Shown here piece by piece: positions 36,965-46,455 of a DNA stretch of 64,000 nucleotides. The stretch spans positions 1,951,888 to 2,015,887 of the forward strand of contig NZ_CP068983.1 in NCBI RefSeq assembly GCF_016801025.1. The letters are read 5' to 3'. The position numbers were made by a program, and so were the translations under genes. The notes below the pieces were generated by a model, which did no database searches, was not told the origin of the DNA, and saw nothing but the letters and a program-made list of their open reading frames with translations. This DNA is from Paradevosia shaoguanensis. GTDB lineage: Bacteria > Pseudomonadota > Alphaproteobacteria > Rhizobiales > Devosiaceae. Every line of letters starts with the position of its first letter. The stretch's first letter is position 1.

Positions 36965-39028
36965 GTGTTCGCGTTCCTTACGGCCAGCATTGCTCGCCGC
37001 CTTTATACGCTTCTGGCTGTCTTTACCCTGGGCCTGGGCGGCATCGTCGTCTACCAGTTGGCCGATCTCAAATCGAACCTCACCGAATTCAAGCGCACCG
37101 AAATCCAGAGCGTCGTGCAGTCGGCCGCTAGTCTGGTGGAAGACTATTACAAGCGCGCCCAGAGCGGCGAGCTGACCACCGAGCAGGCGCAGGACATGGC
37201 CAAGGCGGCGCTGCGCGCCATCCGCTACCAGGACGGGGAATATCTCTTCGTCGACAGCTTCGACTACATCAACGTCGTCCACGCCAAGAAGCCGGAGAAG
37301 GAAGGCTCGAACCGCCGCAACGAGGCGGATGGGCGCGGCAAGCTCTATCTCGCCGAGATGATCGACAACGCCAAGGCCAATGGATCGGCCTATGAGGATT
37401 ACCTCTGGGAAGACCCGGCCGGCGGCTTCTTCGACAAGACCACCTATGCGCAGGCCTTCAAGCCCTGGGGCTGGGTCATCGCCTCGGGCGTCTTGATGAC
37501 CACGGTGCAGTCGATCTTCAACGAAGCGGCCATCGTTTCGGGCGGCATCACGCTCGCCATCATGGTGGCGATGCTGGTCCTGGGCTTCTTCCTCGTCAAT
37601 TCCATCACCCGTCCGCTGGGGCGCCTCAATGGCGGCATCCTCAAGGTCGCCGAGGGCGATTACCAGGTCGGCATCGAGGGCATCGACAGGCGTGACGAGA
37701 TCGGCGCGATGGCTCGTGCAGTTGAGGTGTTCCGGGAGAACGGGCTCAAGGTGGCGCAGATGACGGAGGCGGAAGCGGCCCGCATCGTCTCGGACCAGCG
37801 CGCCAGGGCCCAGATGATGGGCCAGCTCCAGGCTGCGTTCGGCAATGTCGTGGATGCCGCGGTGGCCGGCGACTTCTCACGCCGTGTCGAGGTGCAGTTC
37901 CCCGATGCCGAACTCAACCAGCTCGCCGGCTCGGTCAACAACCTCGTCGAAACCGTCGATGGCGGCCTCGCCGAAACCTCGCGTGTGCTGGGCTCGCTGG
38001 CCAGGGCGGACCTCACCGAGCGGGTCACCGGCTCCTATTCGGGCGCCTTCGGCCAGCTCAAGGACGATACCAATGCGGTGGCCGACAAGCTCGGCGAGAT
38101 CGTCGGCCAGCTTCGCCAGACCTCCCGCGCCTTGAAGACCGCCACCGGAGAAATCCTCTCGGGCGCCAACGACCTCTCCGAACGCACCACCAAGCAGGCG
38201 GCGACGATCGAGGAGACGTCGGCGGCCATGGAGCAGCTGGCGTCCACCGTGCTGCAGAATGCCGAACGGGCCCGTGAAGCCTCGAGCGTTGCCGGCTCGG
38301 TCACCCGCACCGCCGAAGAGGGCGGGCAGGTGATGAACCATGCCAATGAGGCTATGGAGAAGATCGAGACCTCCTCGTCCAGGATCTCCAACATCATCGG
38401 CATGATCGACGACATCGCCTTCCAGACCAATCTTTTGGCACTGAACGCTTCGGTGGAAGCGGCCCGTGCCGGTGAAGCCGGCAAGGGCTTTGCGGTGGTC
38501 GCCGTTGAAGTGCGCCGTCTCGCCCAGTCTGCGGCGGAGGCCTCCTCGGAGGTCAAGGCGCTGATCGAGCAGAGCGCCGGCGAGGTCAAGACCGGCTCGC
38601 GCCTGGTTGCGGACGCGGCCTCCAAGCTCGAAGCCATGCTGACGGCGGCCCGGTCCTCCAATGAGTTGATGGATGGCATTGCCCGGGAAAGCCGGGAACA
38701 GGCCTCGGCCATCGAGGAGGTCAATGTCGCGGTCCGGCAGATGGACGAGATGACCCAGCACAACGCTGCCCTGGTCGAAGAGACCAATGCCGCCATCGAG
38801 CAGACGGAAGCCCAGGCCTCCGAGCTCGACCGGATCGTCGACATCTTTACCATCGACGGGGAAGCGCGTCGCGAGGCCCCGGCGCCCAAGCTCCAGCCCG
38901 GCAAGGCCATCCCGGCCAGGCCGGCCGCCACGGGCATCAAGGGCCTGCAGCAACGGGTGGCCACCGCCGCCAAGGCCTACCTCACCAACGGCAACGCCGC
39001 CATCGACAAGGACTGGGAGGAGTTCTGA
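36965..39028 (+). CDS. Methyl-accepting chemotaxis protein 2 with C-terminal DWEEF
   Basis: A 687-residue chemoreceptor. The start is GTG at 36965, 8 bp after an AGGAGGAG Shine-Dalgarno. TM1 (about 10-32) and TM2 (about 191-213) bracket an sCache_2-like sensor domain ([40 protein letters not shown]). HAMP modules and a signalling hairpin nearly identical to that of the upstream receptor follow. A linker rich in Pro and Ala ends in DWEEF (683-687), which fits the xWxxF pentapeptide that tethers the methyltransferase CheR. No che genes lie in the window. Confidence 0.94.
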   Translation: MFAFLTASIARRLYTLLAVFTLGLGGIVVYQLADLKSNLTEFKRTEIQSVVQSAASLVEDYYKRAQSGELTTEQAQDMAKAALRAIRYQDGEYLFVDSFDYINVVHAKKPEKEGSNRRNEADGRGKLYLAEMIDNAKANGSAYEDYLWEDPAGGFFDKTTYAQAFKPWGWVIASGVLMTTVQSIFNEAAIVSGGITLAIMVAMLVLGFFLVNSITRPLGRLNGGILKVAEGDYQVGIEGIDRRDEIGAMARAVEVFRENGLKVAQMTEAEAARIVSDQRARAQMMGQLQAAFGNVVDAAVAGDFSRRVEVQFPDAELNQLAGSVNNLVETVDGGLAETSRVLGSLARADLTERVTGSYSGAFGQLKDDTNAVADKLGEIVGQLRQTSRALKTATGEILSGANDLSERTTKQAATIEETSAAMEQLASTVLQNAERAREASSVAGSVTRTAEEGGQVMNHANEAMEKIETSSSRISNIIGMIDDIAFQTNLLALNASVEAARAGEAGKGFAVVAVEVRRLAQSAAEASSEVKALIEQSAGEVKTGSRLVADAASKLEAMLTAARSSNELMDGIARESREQASAIEEVNVAVRQMDEMTQHNAALVEETNAAIEQTEAQASELDRIVDIFTIDGEARREAPAPKLQPGKAIPARPAATGIKGLQQRVATAAKAYLTNGNAAIDKDWEEF

Positions 39029-39090
39029 GGGGCGCGGGACTATACCCATAGCCTCAAAGATCGGACGGCATACCGATCTCGCCGGCAGGT

Positions 39091-39197
39091 CTCCCTCCCC
39101 CTTGCGGGGAGGGGACAGGGGTGGGGGTGACCCCACCCACCGGACCGCGCCTGCTGCCCACCCCCACCCTCGATCCCTCCCCGCAAGGGGGAGGGAG
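39091..39197. repeat. Head-to-head pair of C-tract/G-tract hairpin repeats
   Basis: The left unit (39091-39129) starts CTCCCTCCCCCTTGCGGGGA and ends in GGGGTGGGGGTG. The right unit (39159-39197) is its near-exact inverse, ending GCAAGGGGGAGGGAG. The two can fold separately or pair over their whole length. A single matching unit lies at 63601-63636. Confidence 0.85.
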
Positions 39198-39303
39198 GCA
39201 ATGGAGCCGCACAGCCAGCGCAAGCGGGTCGAACCACGGCGACTACCAACCCGCACCATCTCCATCACCCTCTCGCCCCCCCTCACCCTCACCCCACCCC
39301 GAT

Positions 39304-39387
39304 CTTCCCCGGGCGAAGACCCGGGGCCTATTGCACCCCTACACCCGAGTGGAGCCATCCGTGGGCCCCGGATCAAGTCCGGGGAAG
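39304..39387 (+). repeat. Three-hairpin palindromic repeat, copy C
   Basis: 84 bp bounded by CTTCCCCGG and CCGGGGAAG, with CCCGGGCGAAGACCCGGG as the left hairpin, the centre CCTATTGCACCCCTACACCC, and a right GGGCCCCGG arm. The loops differ from copies B and D while the arms and centre are kept. Confidence 0.88.
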
Positions 39388-39546
39388 TAAAGTGGGGGTG
39401 GCGCGAAACGGGGAAAGGAGGACCGGCACTTGGGGGCAGCGCCAGCGCTCCTGCACCTCACAAAAATCTCGTCCTCCCGCAAAACCCGGACACCCCCTGT
39501 CACCCTTTCCCGTGCATCTCCTGCTCGCCACAACCCTGGAGCAGAC

Positions 39547-39837
39547 ATGCCCATTCTCGAACACGTCACCTTCTCCATCCACGTCCCCATCCAGGATTTC
39601 CTCGCCGCGAACGCCCAGATCGACATCTGGTTCGCCGCACGGCCGGGCTTTCTTTTCCGGCATCTGGCGCGCAAGGATGATGGGAGCTGGATCGATCTCG
39701 TCGGTTGGGACAGTCTCCATGCGGCCCAGGCGGCTGCGAAAGCCCTGATGGAGGAATTGACGGATGCTCCGGCCATGCAGGCGATCGATCCGGCCACAAT
39801 CGTGATGACGCATGCCCAGCTCCATGTCGCCCGCTGA
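39547..39837 (+). CDS. Small ABM-like alpha/beta-barrel protein
   Basis: A 96-residue protein starting MPILEHVTFSIHVPIQDFLA. The order of strands and helices and the sequence FLFRHLARKDDGSWIDLVGWDSLHAAQAAAKAL resemble the dimeric ferredoxin-like (antibiotic biosynthesis monooxygenase-like) fold. No catalytic residues can be named. The ATG at 39547 is chosen over an upstream extension into repeat sequence. Its 3' end overlaps the next gene, so the two are probably translated together. Confidence 0.6.
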   Translation: MPILEHVTFSIHVPIQDFLAANAQIDIWFAARPGFLFRHLARKDDGSWIDLVGWDSLHAAQAAAKALMEELTDAPAMQAIDPATIVMTHAQLHVAR

Positions 39838-40177
39838 TCCGGAAATCGCGCGGCTTCTCGCCACTTTCCCCGAGCCCATAGCCGCCATGGCGGCGCAGCT
39901 TGTGGCGCTGCTGCTCGAGTTGCCCGATTTCGTGGCCAGGGCGCGCTTCGGCTGGCGCTCGGTCAATTTCAGGCACCCGGAAGCAGGCCATGTTTGCGCG
40001 GTGTTTCCCTATCCCGATCGGGTCGCGCTCATCTTCGAGCACGGGCGGCTGCTCGACAGTCCCCTGCTCGATGGGGAGACCAGCCGCGCGCGGTTCATCC
40101 GGTTTCTGCCGGGGGCCGAACTTCCCGTGGACGAGATAGCGATCCTCCTGGCGCAGGCCATTGCGCTCAAAGCCTGA
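39812..40177 (+). CDS. DUF1801-like small protein
   Basis: A 121-residue protein overlapping the previous gene by 26 bp. The segment RFGWRSVNFRHPEAGHVCAVFPYPDRVALIFEHG resembles the DUF1801/YdhG family, which is related to a proposed iron-chaperone group. Function is unknown here. An alternative ATG lies at 39824. mgsA starts 36 bp downstream. Confidence 0.6.
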   Translation: MPSSMSPADPEIARLLATFPEPIAAMAAQLVALLLELPDFVARARFGWRSVNFRHPEAGHVCAVFPYPDRVALIFEHGRLLDSPLLDGETSRARFIRFLPGAELPVDEIAILLAQAIALKA

Positions 40178-40213
40178 CCCGTGGTCAAAAAGAGCCAACC
40201 AAGGAGGGATTGG

Positions 40214-40576
40214 ATGGCACGCATCGGGCTCGTCGCGCATGACGACAAGAAGGACGAACTGGTCGCCTGGTCGCTGGCCAATCGCGATGTGCTGGCCGGC
40301 CACGAACTGTGGGGTACCGGCACCACCGGCCGCCGCGTGATCGACGGCACGGGCCTGCCGGTTACGTGCCTCAAAAGCGGCCCGCTCGGAGGCGATGCCC
40401 AGCTCGGCGCCATGATCGCCGAGGGGCGGCTAGACGTGCTTATTTTCTTCCAGGACCCGCTGACCGCCCTGCCGCACGATGTCGACGTCAAGGCGCTCAA
40501 CCGTCTGGCAACGCTCTACAATACGCTTTTCGCCATCAACCAGGCGAGCGCGGACGCCGTGCTGGCGGCGCTCTGA
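40214..40576 (+). CDS. mgsA: Methylglyoxal synthase
   Basis: A 120-residue cytosolic enzyme converting dihydroxyacetone phosphate to methylglyoxal and phosphate, an outlet for sugar phosphate overload. Family motifs are IGLVAHDDKKDELVAWS, WGTGTTGR, the phosphate-binding SGPLGGDAQLGAMI with the catalytic Asp, and FFQDPLTALPHDVDVKAL. The ATG at 40214 is preceded by AAGGAGG. An upstream GTG would add residues without homology. Confidence 0.95.
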   Translation: MARIGLVAHDDKKDELVAWSLANRDVLAGHELWGTGTTGRRVIDGTGLPVTCLKSGPLGGDAQLGAMIAEGRLDVLIFFQDPLTALPHDVDVKALNRLATLYNTLFAINQASADAVLAAL

Positions 40577-40696
40577 GCCCGAAACGCATGGTTACCCGGG
40601 CATTGACCGGGGCCAGCGCATGTGAACAGATGCGACAAAACAACCCGGAGCCAATGCCGGGACAAAAAACACAGTCAGGAAATTGGGACGGGGTGA

Positions 40697-41479
40697 GTGT
40701 CCTTCGACGCAGTTATTGACGTTAAAGACGTCACAAAACGTTTTGGTGGCTTAAGAGCCGTCAACAAGTGTTCGCTCAGGGTGGAGCGGGGGTCGATCAC
40801 GGGACTGATCGGGCCGAACGGGGCGGGCAAATCCACGCTGTTCAACATGGTGGCCGGCAATATCGTGCCCGATAGCGGAACGATCTATTTCGATGGCCAG
40901 GATATCACCGGCCTGCCGCCCTACCAGCTCTTCGCCAAGGGCCTCTTGCGCACCTTCCAGATCGCGCATGAATTTTCGCACATGACCGCGCTCGAGAACC
41001 TGATGATGGTGCCGTCCGACCAGCCGGGCGAGGACCTCGTCAATGTCTGGTTCCGGCCCGATTTCGTGCGCAAGGCCGAGCATCACGTGCGCCAGAAGGC
41101 GCTCGACGTCATCGATTTCCTCAAGCTCGGGCACGTCAAGAACGAGCTCGCCGGCAACCTTTCGGGCGGCCAGAAGAAGCTCCTCGAGCTCGGCCGCACC
41201 ATGATGGTGGACGCCAAGGTCGTGCTGCTCGACGAGGTGGCCGCCGGCGTCAACAAGACGCTCCTCCAGGACCTGGCCGCCAATATCGAGCGCATGAACC
41301 AGGAGCTGGGCTATACCTTCTTCGTCATCGAGCACGACATGGACCTGATCGGGCGCCTCTGCGACCCGGTGATCGTCATGGCGCAGGGCGAGGTCATCGC
41401 CCAGGGGCCGATGGAAGAAATCCGCGCCAACCCGGAAATCATCGAGGCCTATTTCGGTTCTCCGGTGGAGGCCGCGTAA
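40697..41479 (+). CDS. livG: Branched-chain amino acid ABC transporter ATPase LivG
   Basis: 260 residues, one of two ATPases of the HAAT-type importer. Walker A GPNGAGKST lies at 39-47, the signature is LSGGQKKLLELGR, and Walker B is VVLLDEVAAGV. FFVIEHDMDLIGRLCDPVIVMAQGEVIAQG is typical of LivG. The start is GTG at 40697. The Walker B-following residue is Glu, as required for hydrolysis. Its stop overlaps the livF start (TAATG). Confidence 0.94.
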   Translation: MSFDAVIDVKDVTKRFGGLRAVNKCSLRVERGSITGLIGPNGAGKSTLFNMVAGNIVPDSGTIYFDGQDITGLPPYQLFAKGLLRTFQIAHEFSHMTALENLMMVPSDQPGEDLVNVWFRPDFVRKAEHHVRQKALDVIDFLKLGHVKNELAGNLSGGQKKLLELGRTMMVDAKVVLLDEVAAGVNKTLLQDLAANIERMNQELGYTFFVIEHDMDLIGRLCDPVIVMAQGEVIAQGPMEEIRANPEIIEAYFGSPVEAA

Positions 41480-42183
41480 TGGCATTGATAGAGCTGAAAA
41501 GTCTCGTTGGCGGATATGGCGGCGTGCCTATCCTCAACGGGGTGAACATTGCCATCGAGCAATCCGATATCGGGGTCATCGTCGGGCCGAACGGGGCGGG
41601 CAAATCCACTACGCTCAAGGCCATTTTCGGACTGCTCAAGGTGACGTCGGGCGCCGTGGTCTTCGACGGGGCGGACATCACCAATGCCCAGCCCGACAAG
41701 CTCGTGCCGCGCGGCCTCTCCTTCGTGCCGCAGGAAAAGAACGTCTTCACCTCGATGAGCGTCGAGGAAAACCTCGAAATGGGCGCCTTCACGCGGGCGG
41801 ACGATTACATGCCGACCCTCAAATGGGTCTACGACATGTTCCCGCCGCTGCTCGAAAAGCGCCACCAGAAGGCGGGGGAGCTTTCCGGCGGGCAGCGCCA
41901 GATGGTGGCCATGGGCCGCGCGCTCATGAGCAAGCCGCGGCTGCTGATGCTGGACGAACCTTCGGCCGGCCTTTCGCCGCGCTACGTCATCGAAATCTTC
42001 GAGCAGATCGTCAAGATCAACAAATCGGGCGTGGGCATCCTCATGGTCGAGCAGAACGCCCGGCAGGCCCTGGCCTTCGCCTCCAAGGGCTTCGTGCTGG
42101 CCGGCGGACAGAACCGCTTCACCGGCACGGGCGCGGAACTGATCGCCGACCCCGAAGTCGCCAAGAGCTTCCTGGGGGGCTGA
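41479..42183 (+). CDS. livF: Branched-chain amino acid ABC transporter ATPase LivF
   Basis: 234 residues. Walker A GPNGAGKST lies at 36-44, the signature is LSGGQRQMVAMGRALM, and Walker B is LLMLDEPSAGLSPR. The sequence VEQNARQALAFASKGFVLAGG is characteristic of LivF. It overlaps livG by one base and is followed immediately by livH. Confidence 0.94.
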   Translation: MALIELKSLVGGYGGVPILNGVNIAIEQSDIGVIVGPNGAGKSTTLKAIFGLLKVTSGAVVFDGADITNAQPDKLVPRGLSFVPQEKNVFTSMSVEENLEMGAFTRADDYMPTLKWVYDMFPPLLEKRHQKAGELSGGQRQMVAMGRALMSKPRLLMLDEPSAGLSPRYVIEIFEQIVKINKSGVGILMVEQNARQALAFASKGFVLAGGQNRFTGTGAELIADPEVAKSFLGG

Positions 42184-42184
42184 G

Positions 42185-43189
42185 TTGGACGAGCTTATCT
42201 TCTTCATCAACCGCGTCCTGATCTCGGGCACCGTGCTCGGCTCGATCTATGCGCTGGGCGCCATCGGCGTCACCCTCATCTTCGGCATCCTGCGCTTCGC
42301 GCATTTCGCCCATGGCGACATGATGACGATGGGGGCCTTCATTACCTTCGTGCTGGCGGGGCTCGTCTCGATGCTCGGGATTTCGGTGGGCATCCCCACC
42401 GCCATCCTCGTCATGCCGCTGGCCATGGTGGTCACCGCGCTCATCGCGCTGGGCATCGACAAGGGCTTTTACGCGCCGCTGCGCAAGCAGGGCGTCAAGC
42501 CGGTGACGCTGCTCGTCGCCTCGATCGGCGTCACGCTCATCATCCAGGGCCTTATCCGCCTCATCTTCGGGGCGGGTACGCGCTCGCTCTACGGGAACGA
42601 GCCCAAGGTCATCTTCCGCATCGATACCGCCTGGATGGGCGGCTCGCGGCCGATCACCATCACCGAGCCGCAGGTCTTCATGATCGCCTTCACGATCATC
42701 CTCGTCCTGGCGCTGCACTTCTTCCTCACCCGTTCGCGGCTGGGCAAGGCCATGCGCGCCATGGCCGACAATGCCGACCTGGCGCAGATTTCGGGCATCA
42801 ATACCGCTGTCGTCGTGCGCATCACCTGGCTCATCGCCGGCGCGCTGGCCTGCGTCGCGGGCACCATGCTGGCGCTCGACGTGGCGCTGATGCCGGACCT
42901 CGCCTTCAACATCGTGCTGCCGATCTTCGCCGCCGCGATCGTGGGCGGGCTGGGGCAGGTCTATGGCGCCATTGCCGGCGGCTTCCTCATCGCCTTCGCC
43001 GAGACCATGTCGGTCTTCAACTGGTCGACCATGCTGCGCCCCTTCAAGGACATCATGCCCTCCTGGCTGGCCATTCCGGATAACCTTGCGCTGGTGCCGA
43101 CCGAGTACAAGCTCACCGTCGCCTTCGTCATCCTCGTCATCACGCTCCTGGCGCGTCCCACCGGTATCTTCAAGGGGGCCTCGACATGA
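42185..43189 (+). CDS. livH: Branched-chain amino acid ABC transporter permease LivH
   Basis: A 334-residue inner-membrane permease with about eight helices. LGSIYALGAIGVTLIFGILRFAHFAHGDMMTMGAF is the family N-terminus, and GLGQVYGAIAGGFLIAFAE is the C-terminal signature. The start is TTG at 42185, one base after the livF stop. Its stop overlaps the livM ATG by 4 bp (ATGA). Confidence 0.94.
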   Translation: MDELIFFINRVLISGTVLGSIYALGAIGVTLIFGILRFAHFAHGDMMTMGAFITFVLAGLVSMLGISVGIPTAILVMPLAMVVTALIALGIDKGFYAPLRKQGVKPVTLLVASIGVTLIIQGLIRLIFGAGTRSLYGNEPKVIFRIDTAWMGGSRPITITEPQVFMIAFTIILVLALHFFLTRSRLGKAMRAMADNADLAQISGINTAVVVRITWLIAGALACVAGTMLALDVALMPDLAFNIVLPIFAAAIVGGLGQVYGAIAGGFLIAFAETMSVFNWSTMLRPFKDIMPSWLAIPDNLALVPTEYKLTVAFVILVITLLARPTGIFKGAST

Positions 43190-44511
43190 GCACCGCTTCG
43201 GAAAGCCGCTGGTTCGACCTCGACAATCCGGTCAAGCGCGGGGTCATTCTCTTTGCCGGCATCTTCATCCTGATCTTCGTGGTCGGGCTGATCCAGGGCG
43301 GGGCCAATGCCGGCCTGCTGCTCTCCCAGGCGCTCGCCTACGCGCTCATCGCCCTGGGGCTCAATATCCAGTGGGGCTATGGCGGGCTCTTCAACTTTGC
43401 CATCATGGGCCTGATGATGGTGGGCGGCACCGCGGTGATGCTGGTCTCCGTGCCGGTCAACCAGAGTTTCTGGGCCGGCGAAGGCCCGATGCTGCTCGGC
43501 CGCGCCTTTCTCGCCTTCCTTGTCGGCCTGCTCCTCGTCCTCGCGGCGCGACGCGTCGATCGCATCGGCATCAAGGGCGGCTGGCGCGTGGCGGTGATCG
43601 CGCTCGCCTGGTTTGCCGGCTATGTCATCTATCGCAGCCAGATCGATCCGGCCGCCGCCTATATCGAGGCCAATAACGGCTTTGTCGGCGGGCTCGGGCT
43701 CAACCCGGTCCTGGGCTGGCTGCTGGGTGGCGTGGTGGCGGCGGTGATCGCCTACATCATCGGCCGCATCTGCCTCGGCCTGCGTACCGACTACCTCGCC
43801 ATCGCCACTATCGGCATCTCCGAGATCCTGCGCGCGCTGGTCAAGAACATGGATTGGCTGACCCGCGGTACGCAGACGGTTTCGCCCATTCCATGGCCGG
43901 TGCCGCTGCCGCAGGATTACCAGGCCGATGGCGTGCCGATCGTCGAATCCTTCATCTATGCCCGCTTCGGCTTCTTTGCCTTGCTGCTGGTGATCTTCGC
44001 CGCCATCTTCTGGCTGGTGCAGCGCGCCTATGGCGGGCCGTGGGGCCGCATGATGCGCGCCATCCGCGACAACCACATCGCTGCCGGCTCGATGGGCAAG
44101 AACGTCACCGGGCGCCAGCTCGAACTCTTCGTGCTGGGCTCCATCCTCATCGGCATGGGTGGCGCCATCCTCGTCACCTTCAACCAGATCTTCGATCCCT
44201 CGAGCTACCAGCCGATCAACCACACGTTCGTCGTCTGGGTGATGGTGATCGTGGGCGGCGCCGGCAACAATTGGGGCGCGCTGCTGGGGGCGATGCTGAT
44301 CTACATCGTCTGGATCATTTCCGATCCCCTCGCGCAGGTGATCTTCGTCAACATCTCGAACTGGTCGCAGTCCATGGGCTGGGGCGCCATTCCCGAGATC
44401 GATTCCCGCGCGCTCCAGATGCGCGTCTTCATCCTGGGCGTCATCATCACCATAGCGCTGCGCTACGCGCCGAAGGGCCTCCTCCCGGAGGTCATGCGGC
44501 GCGAAAGCTAG
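43186..44511 (+). CDS. livM: Branched-chain amino acid ABC transporter permease LivM
   Basis: A 441-residue permease. The ALIALGLNIQWGYGGLFNFAIMGLMMVGG segment and GRICLGLRTDYLAIATIGISEILRALVKN are LivM hallmarks. GRMMRAIRDNHIAAGSMGKNV is the cytoplasmic coupling loop. It is longer than E. coli LivM by inserted membrane segments near the middle. It ends the livGFHM operon. The binding protein is on the opposite strand at 45247-46455. Confidence 0.93.
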   Translation: MSTASESRWFDLDNPVKRGVILFAGIFILIFVVGLIQGGANAGLLLSQALAYALIALGLNIQWGYGGLFNFAIMGLMMVGGTAVMLVSVPVNQSFWAGEGPMLLGRAFLAFLVGLLLVLAARRVDRIGIKGGWRVAVIALAWFAGYVIYRSQIDPAAAYIEANNGFVGGLGLNPVLGWLLGGVVAAVIAYIIGRICLGLRTDYLAIATIGISEILRALVKNMDWLTRGTQTVSPIPWPVPLPQDYQADGVPIVESFIYARFGFFALLLVIFAAIFWLVQRAYGGPWGRMMRAIRDNHIAAGSMGKNVTGRQLELFVLGSILIGMGGAILVTFNQIFDPSSYQPINHTFVVWVMVIVGGAGNNWGALLGAMLIYIVWIISDPLAQVIFVNISNWSQSMGWGAIPEIDSRALQMRVFILGVIITIALRYAPKGLLPEVMRRES

Positions 44512-44535
44512 GCAGGCCTCTGCAGGCACATCAGT

Positions 44536-44563
44536 GCACCCTCTCCGGCAACGGGGAGGGTGC
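44536..44563. terminator. Strong hairpin between livM and the methyltransferase gene
   Basis: GCACCCTCTCCG and CGGGGAGGGTGC pair over 12 bp, with one G-T and a GCAA tetraloop. It lies between convergent genes and lacks a good T run on either strand. It may be a bidirectional or Rho-assisted 3' end and resembles a short member of the hairpin repeat class. Confidence 0.65.
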
Positions 44564-44584
44564 TTCCGTCTCAAGGGCCAGCGA

Positions 44585-45178
44585 TCATCCCCGGCGAGCC
44601 GTCACCCACAGCCATTCCGTCGGCTGGCGGTCATAGCCTGATCCGGACTCCACATCGATCACGAGCGGCATCCAGTTGCCGGCCTCTTCATAATGCCGGC
44701 GCAACGTCGCCTCATCGAGGTAGCTGTAGAAGCGCCCGAACGTGTCGCGTCCCTCGGCCTTTCCGCCCTTGAAGCTCGCCATGAAGAGCCCGCCCGGACG
44801 CAAGGCGCGATGCACGCGCGCCAATATCCCGGTCAGGGCTTCGCGCGGCGCGTGGAGCAGGGAGGCGGAGGCCCAGACGCCGTCATAGGCGTCGACAGCC
44901 TCCAGTTCCTCGAAGAGCATGATCGCGACCGGCCGGCCGAGCCGCTTCTCAGCCTCCTTCGCCAGTTCGGGCGAGCCGTCGGTCGGGTTTACGGCAAAGC
45001 CCCGCTCGATCATGGTGAGCGCATCCTGCCCGCCGCCGGTGCCGAGTTCGAGCACGTCGCCGTCCGCAGGCAGCCCGGCGAGGAAAGCTTCGAGGCGGGC
45101 CGAGGGCGCGACACGGTCGCGATTGGCATAGACCTGCGCCTGCTGCGCATAGAACCTGAGCGTCTCGTCGTCCTTCAT
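44585..45178 (-). CDS. Class I SAM-dependent methyltransferase
   Basis: A 197-residue Rossmann methyltransferase. Motif I is VLELGTGGGQDAL, followed by the acidic NPTDGSPELA loop, VWASASLLHAPREAL and RPGGLFMASF. It resembles the UbiE/tellurite-resistance TehB-like small methyltransferases, but the substrate cannot be predicted. The ATG at 45178 gives MKDDETLRFY and avoids reading through the livK terminator. It is downstream of livK on the same strand, with a terminator between. Confidence 0.85.
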   Translation of the reverse strand: MKDDETLRFYAQQAQVYANRDRVAPSARLEAFLAGLPADGDVLELGTGGGQDALTMIERGFAVNPTDGSPELAKEAEKRLGRPVAIMLFEELEAVDAYDGVWASASLLHAPREALTGILARVHRALRPGGLFMASFKGGKAEGRDTFGRFYSYLDEATLRRHYEEAGNWMPLVIDVESGSGYDRQPTEWLWVTARRG

Positions 45179-45200
45179 CTGACGTCCTCCGGAAACGAAA

Positions 45201-45224
45201 AGGCCCGGGATCGCTCCCGGGCCT
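45201..45224 (-). terminator. Intrinsic terminator of livK
   Basis: AGGCCCGGGA and TCCCGGGCCT form a perfect 10-bp stem with a 4-nt loop. On the minus strand it is followed by a TTTT run. It starts 23 bp past the livK stop and separates livK from the methyltransferase gene. Confidence 0.9.
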
Positions 45225-45246
45225 CCAAACACGAACCGAACCAGTC

Positions 45247-46455
45247 TTACTGGATCTGGCCCTTGTTGACGATCTTGCCGCCTTCGATGACGAAGTAGTC
45301 GATGCCGCCGGCCACGTCGCCCGCTTCATCGAACTCGATCGGGCCCGAGGCGCCTTCGTAGTTGATGTCGGTGCCGGCCTTGATCAGCTCGACGGCCTTC
45401 TGCCACTCACCCGGATGGATCACTTCGCCCGGGGCGTTGGCGACATCGCGCAGGGCCTTGGAGACGCCTTCGCGATCGGCGGTGCCGTTCTTCTCGATGG
45501 CGAGCGCCAGCAGGAACGCGGCGTCATAGGACTGCGGACCATAGGTGGTGTCGGGGACCAGGCCAGCGTCGGTCGCGAGCTTGGCGTAGATGTCGTAGAC
45601 CTCGCCCGAAGCGGCCGAAGACTGCGTCAGGATCATGCCTTCCAGGCTCGCCGCGTCGCGCGACTTGAGCAGGGCATCGCCGGCCATGCCGTCGCCGCCC
45701 ACGAAGAGCTTGAAGGAACCGGCTTCGACAGCCTGGTTGAGGATGGCGCCACCGCCGGCATTCTCATAGCCGTAGATGACGAGCGTCTGCACGCCCGTGG
45801 CTTCGATCTGGCCGATTTCCGGACGGTAGTCGGCCTTGCCGTCTTCATGCGCCACATTGGCCGCAACCTTGCCGCCGCCTTCGGTGAAGGACTTGACGAA
45901 CTGGTCGGCCAAACCCTTGCCGTAGTCGTTGTTGACATAGGTCACGCCGACTTCCTTGACGCCCTGCGACAGCAGGAGCTGGGCGGCCTTGGCGCCCTGG
46001 AAGGCGTCCGAAACCACGGTGCGGAAGAGCAGGTCGTTGTCCTTGACGGTGGTCACGGTCGGCGCGGAAGCCGACGGCGAGATCATCACGACGTTGCCCG
46101 GGATGGCCGCGGTATTGGCCGCGGCAATGGTGCTGCCCGTGCAATAGTCGCCGAAGATCGCCGTCACCTTCTCGGTGTTGACGAGACGGTCGGCGGCGGG
46201 GCCGGCAGTGTCGGCCGAGCAGGCGCCGTCAGCGGTGATCGACACCAGTTTCTGGCCACCCAGGATACCGCCCTGCGCATTGACCTGATCGACCGCCAGA
46301 TTGCCGGCCGAAACCATGCCGCCGGCAAAGCCGGCGATCGGGCCGGTCACGTCCGCCAGGAAGCCGAGCTTCACGTCGTCGGCAAGAGCCGGCGCCGCGG
46401 CCGCGAGCACGGAGGCTGCAGCGGCCAGGCAAAGCGTTTTCTTGAAATTGTTCAT
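45247..46455 (-). CDS. livK: Branched-chain amino acid ABC transporter substrate-binding protein
   Basis: A 402-residue periplasmic binding protein (Peripla_BP_6). The signal peptide MNNFKKTLCLAAAASVLAAA runs to an ALA cleavage site near residue 25. VKLGFLADVTGPIAGFAGGMVSAGNLAVDQVNAQGG and VTYVNNDYGKGLADQFVKSF are the family landmarks. The ATG at 46455 has an AGAGGGA Shine-Dalgarno. It lies 735 bp from livM and on the opposite strand, so it is separately transcribed, which suits the excess of binding protein needed. The exact ligand is inferred from the neighbouring livGFHM. Confidence 0.92.
   Translation of the reverse strand: MNNFKKTLCLAAAASVLAAAAPALADDVKLGFLADVTGPIAGFAGGMVSAGNLAVDQVNAQGGILGGQKLVSITADGACSADTAGPAADRLVNTEKVTAIFGDYCTGSTIAAANTAAIPGNVVMISPSASAPTVTTVKDNDLLFRTVVSDAFQGAKAAQLLLSQGVKEVGVTYVNNDYGKGLADQFVKSFTEGGGKVAANVAHEDGKADYRPEIGQIEATGVQTLVIYGYENAGGGAILNQAVEAGSFKLFVGGDGMAGDALLKSRDAASLEGMILTQSSAASGEVYDIYAKLATDAGLVPDTTYGPQSYDAAFLLALAIEKNGTADREGVSKALRDVANAPGEVIHPGEWQKAVELIKAGTDINYEGASGPIEFDEAGDVAGGIDYFVIEGGKIVNKGQIQ

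Larger units (their letters stand above)
39029..39546. other. Repeat-filled intergenic region
   Basis: This 518-bp region contains no convincing gene. It holds a head-to-head pair of C-tract/G-tract hairpins (39091-39197), repeat copy C (39304-39387), and spacer sequence rich in CCCAC and CACCC runs. The only plausible coding sequence begins at its right end. Confidence 0.75.
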
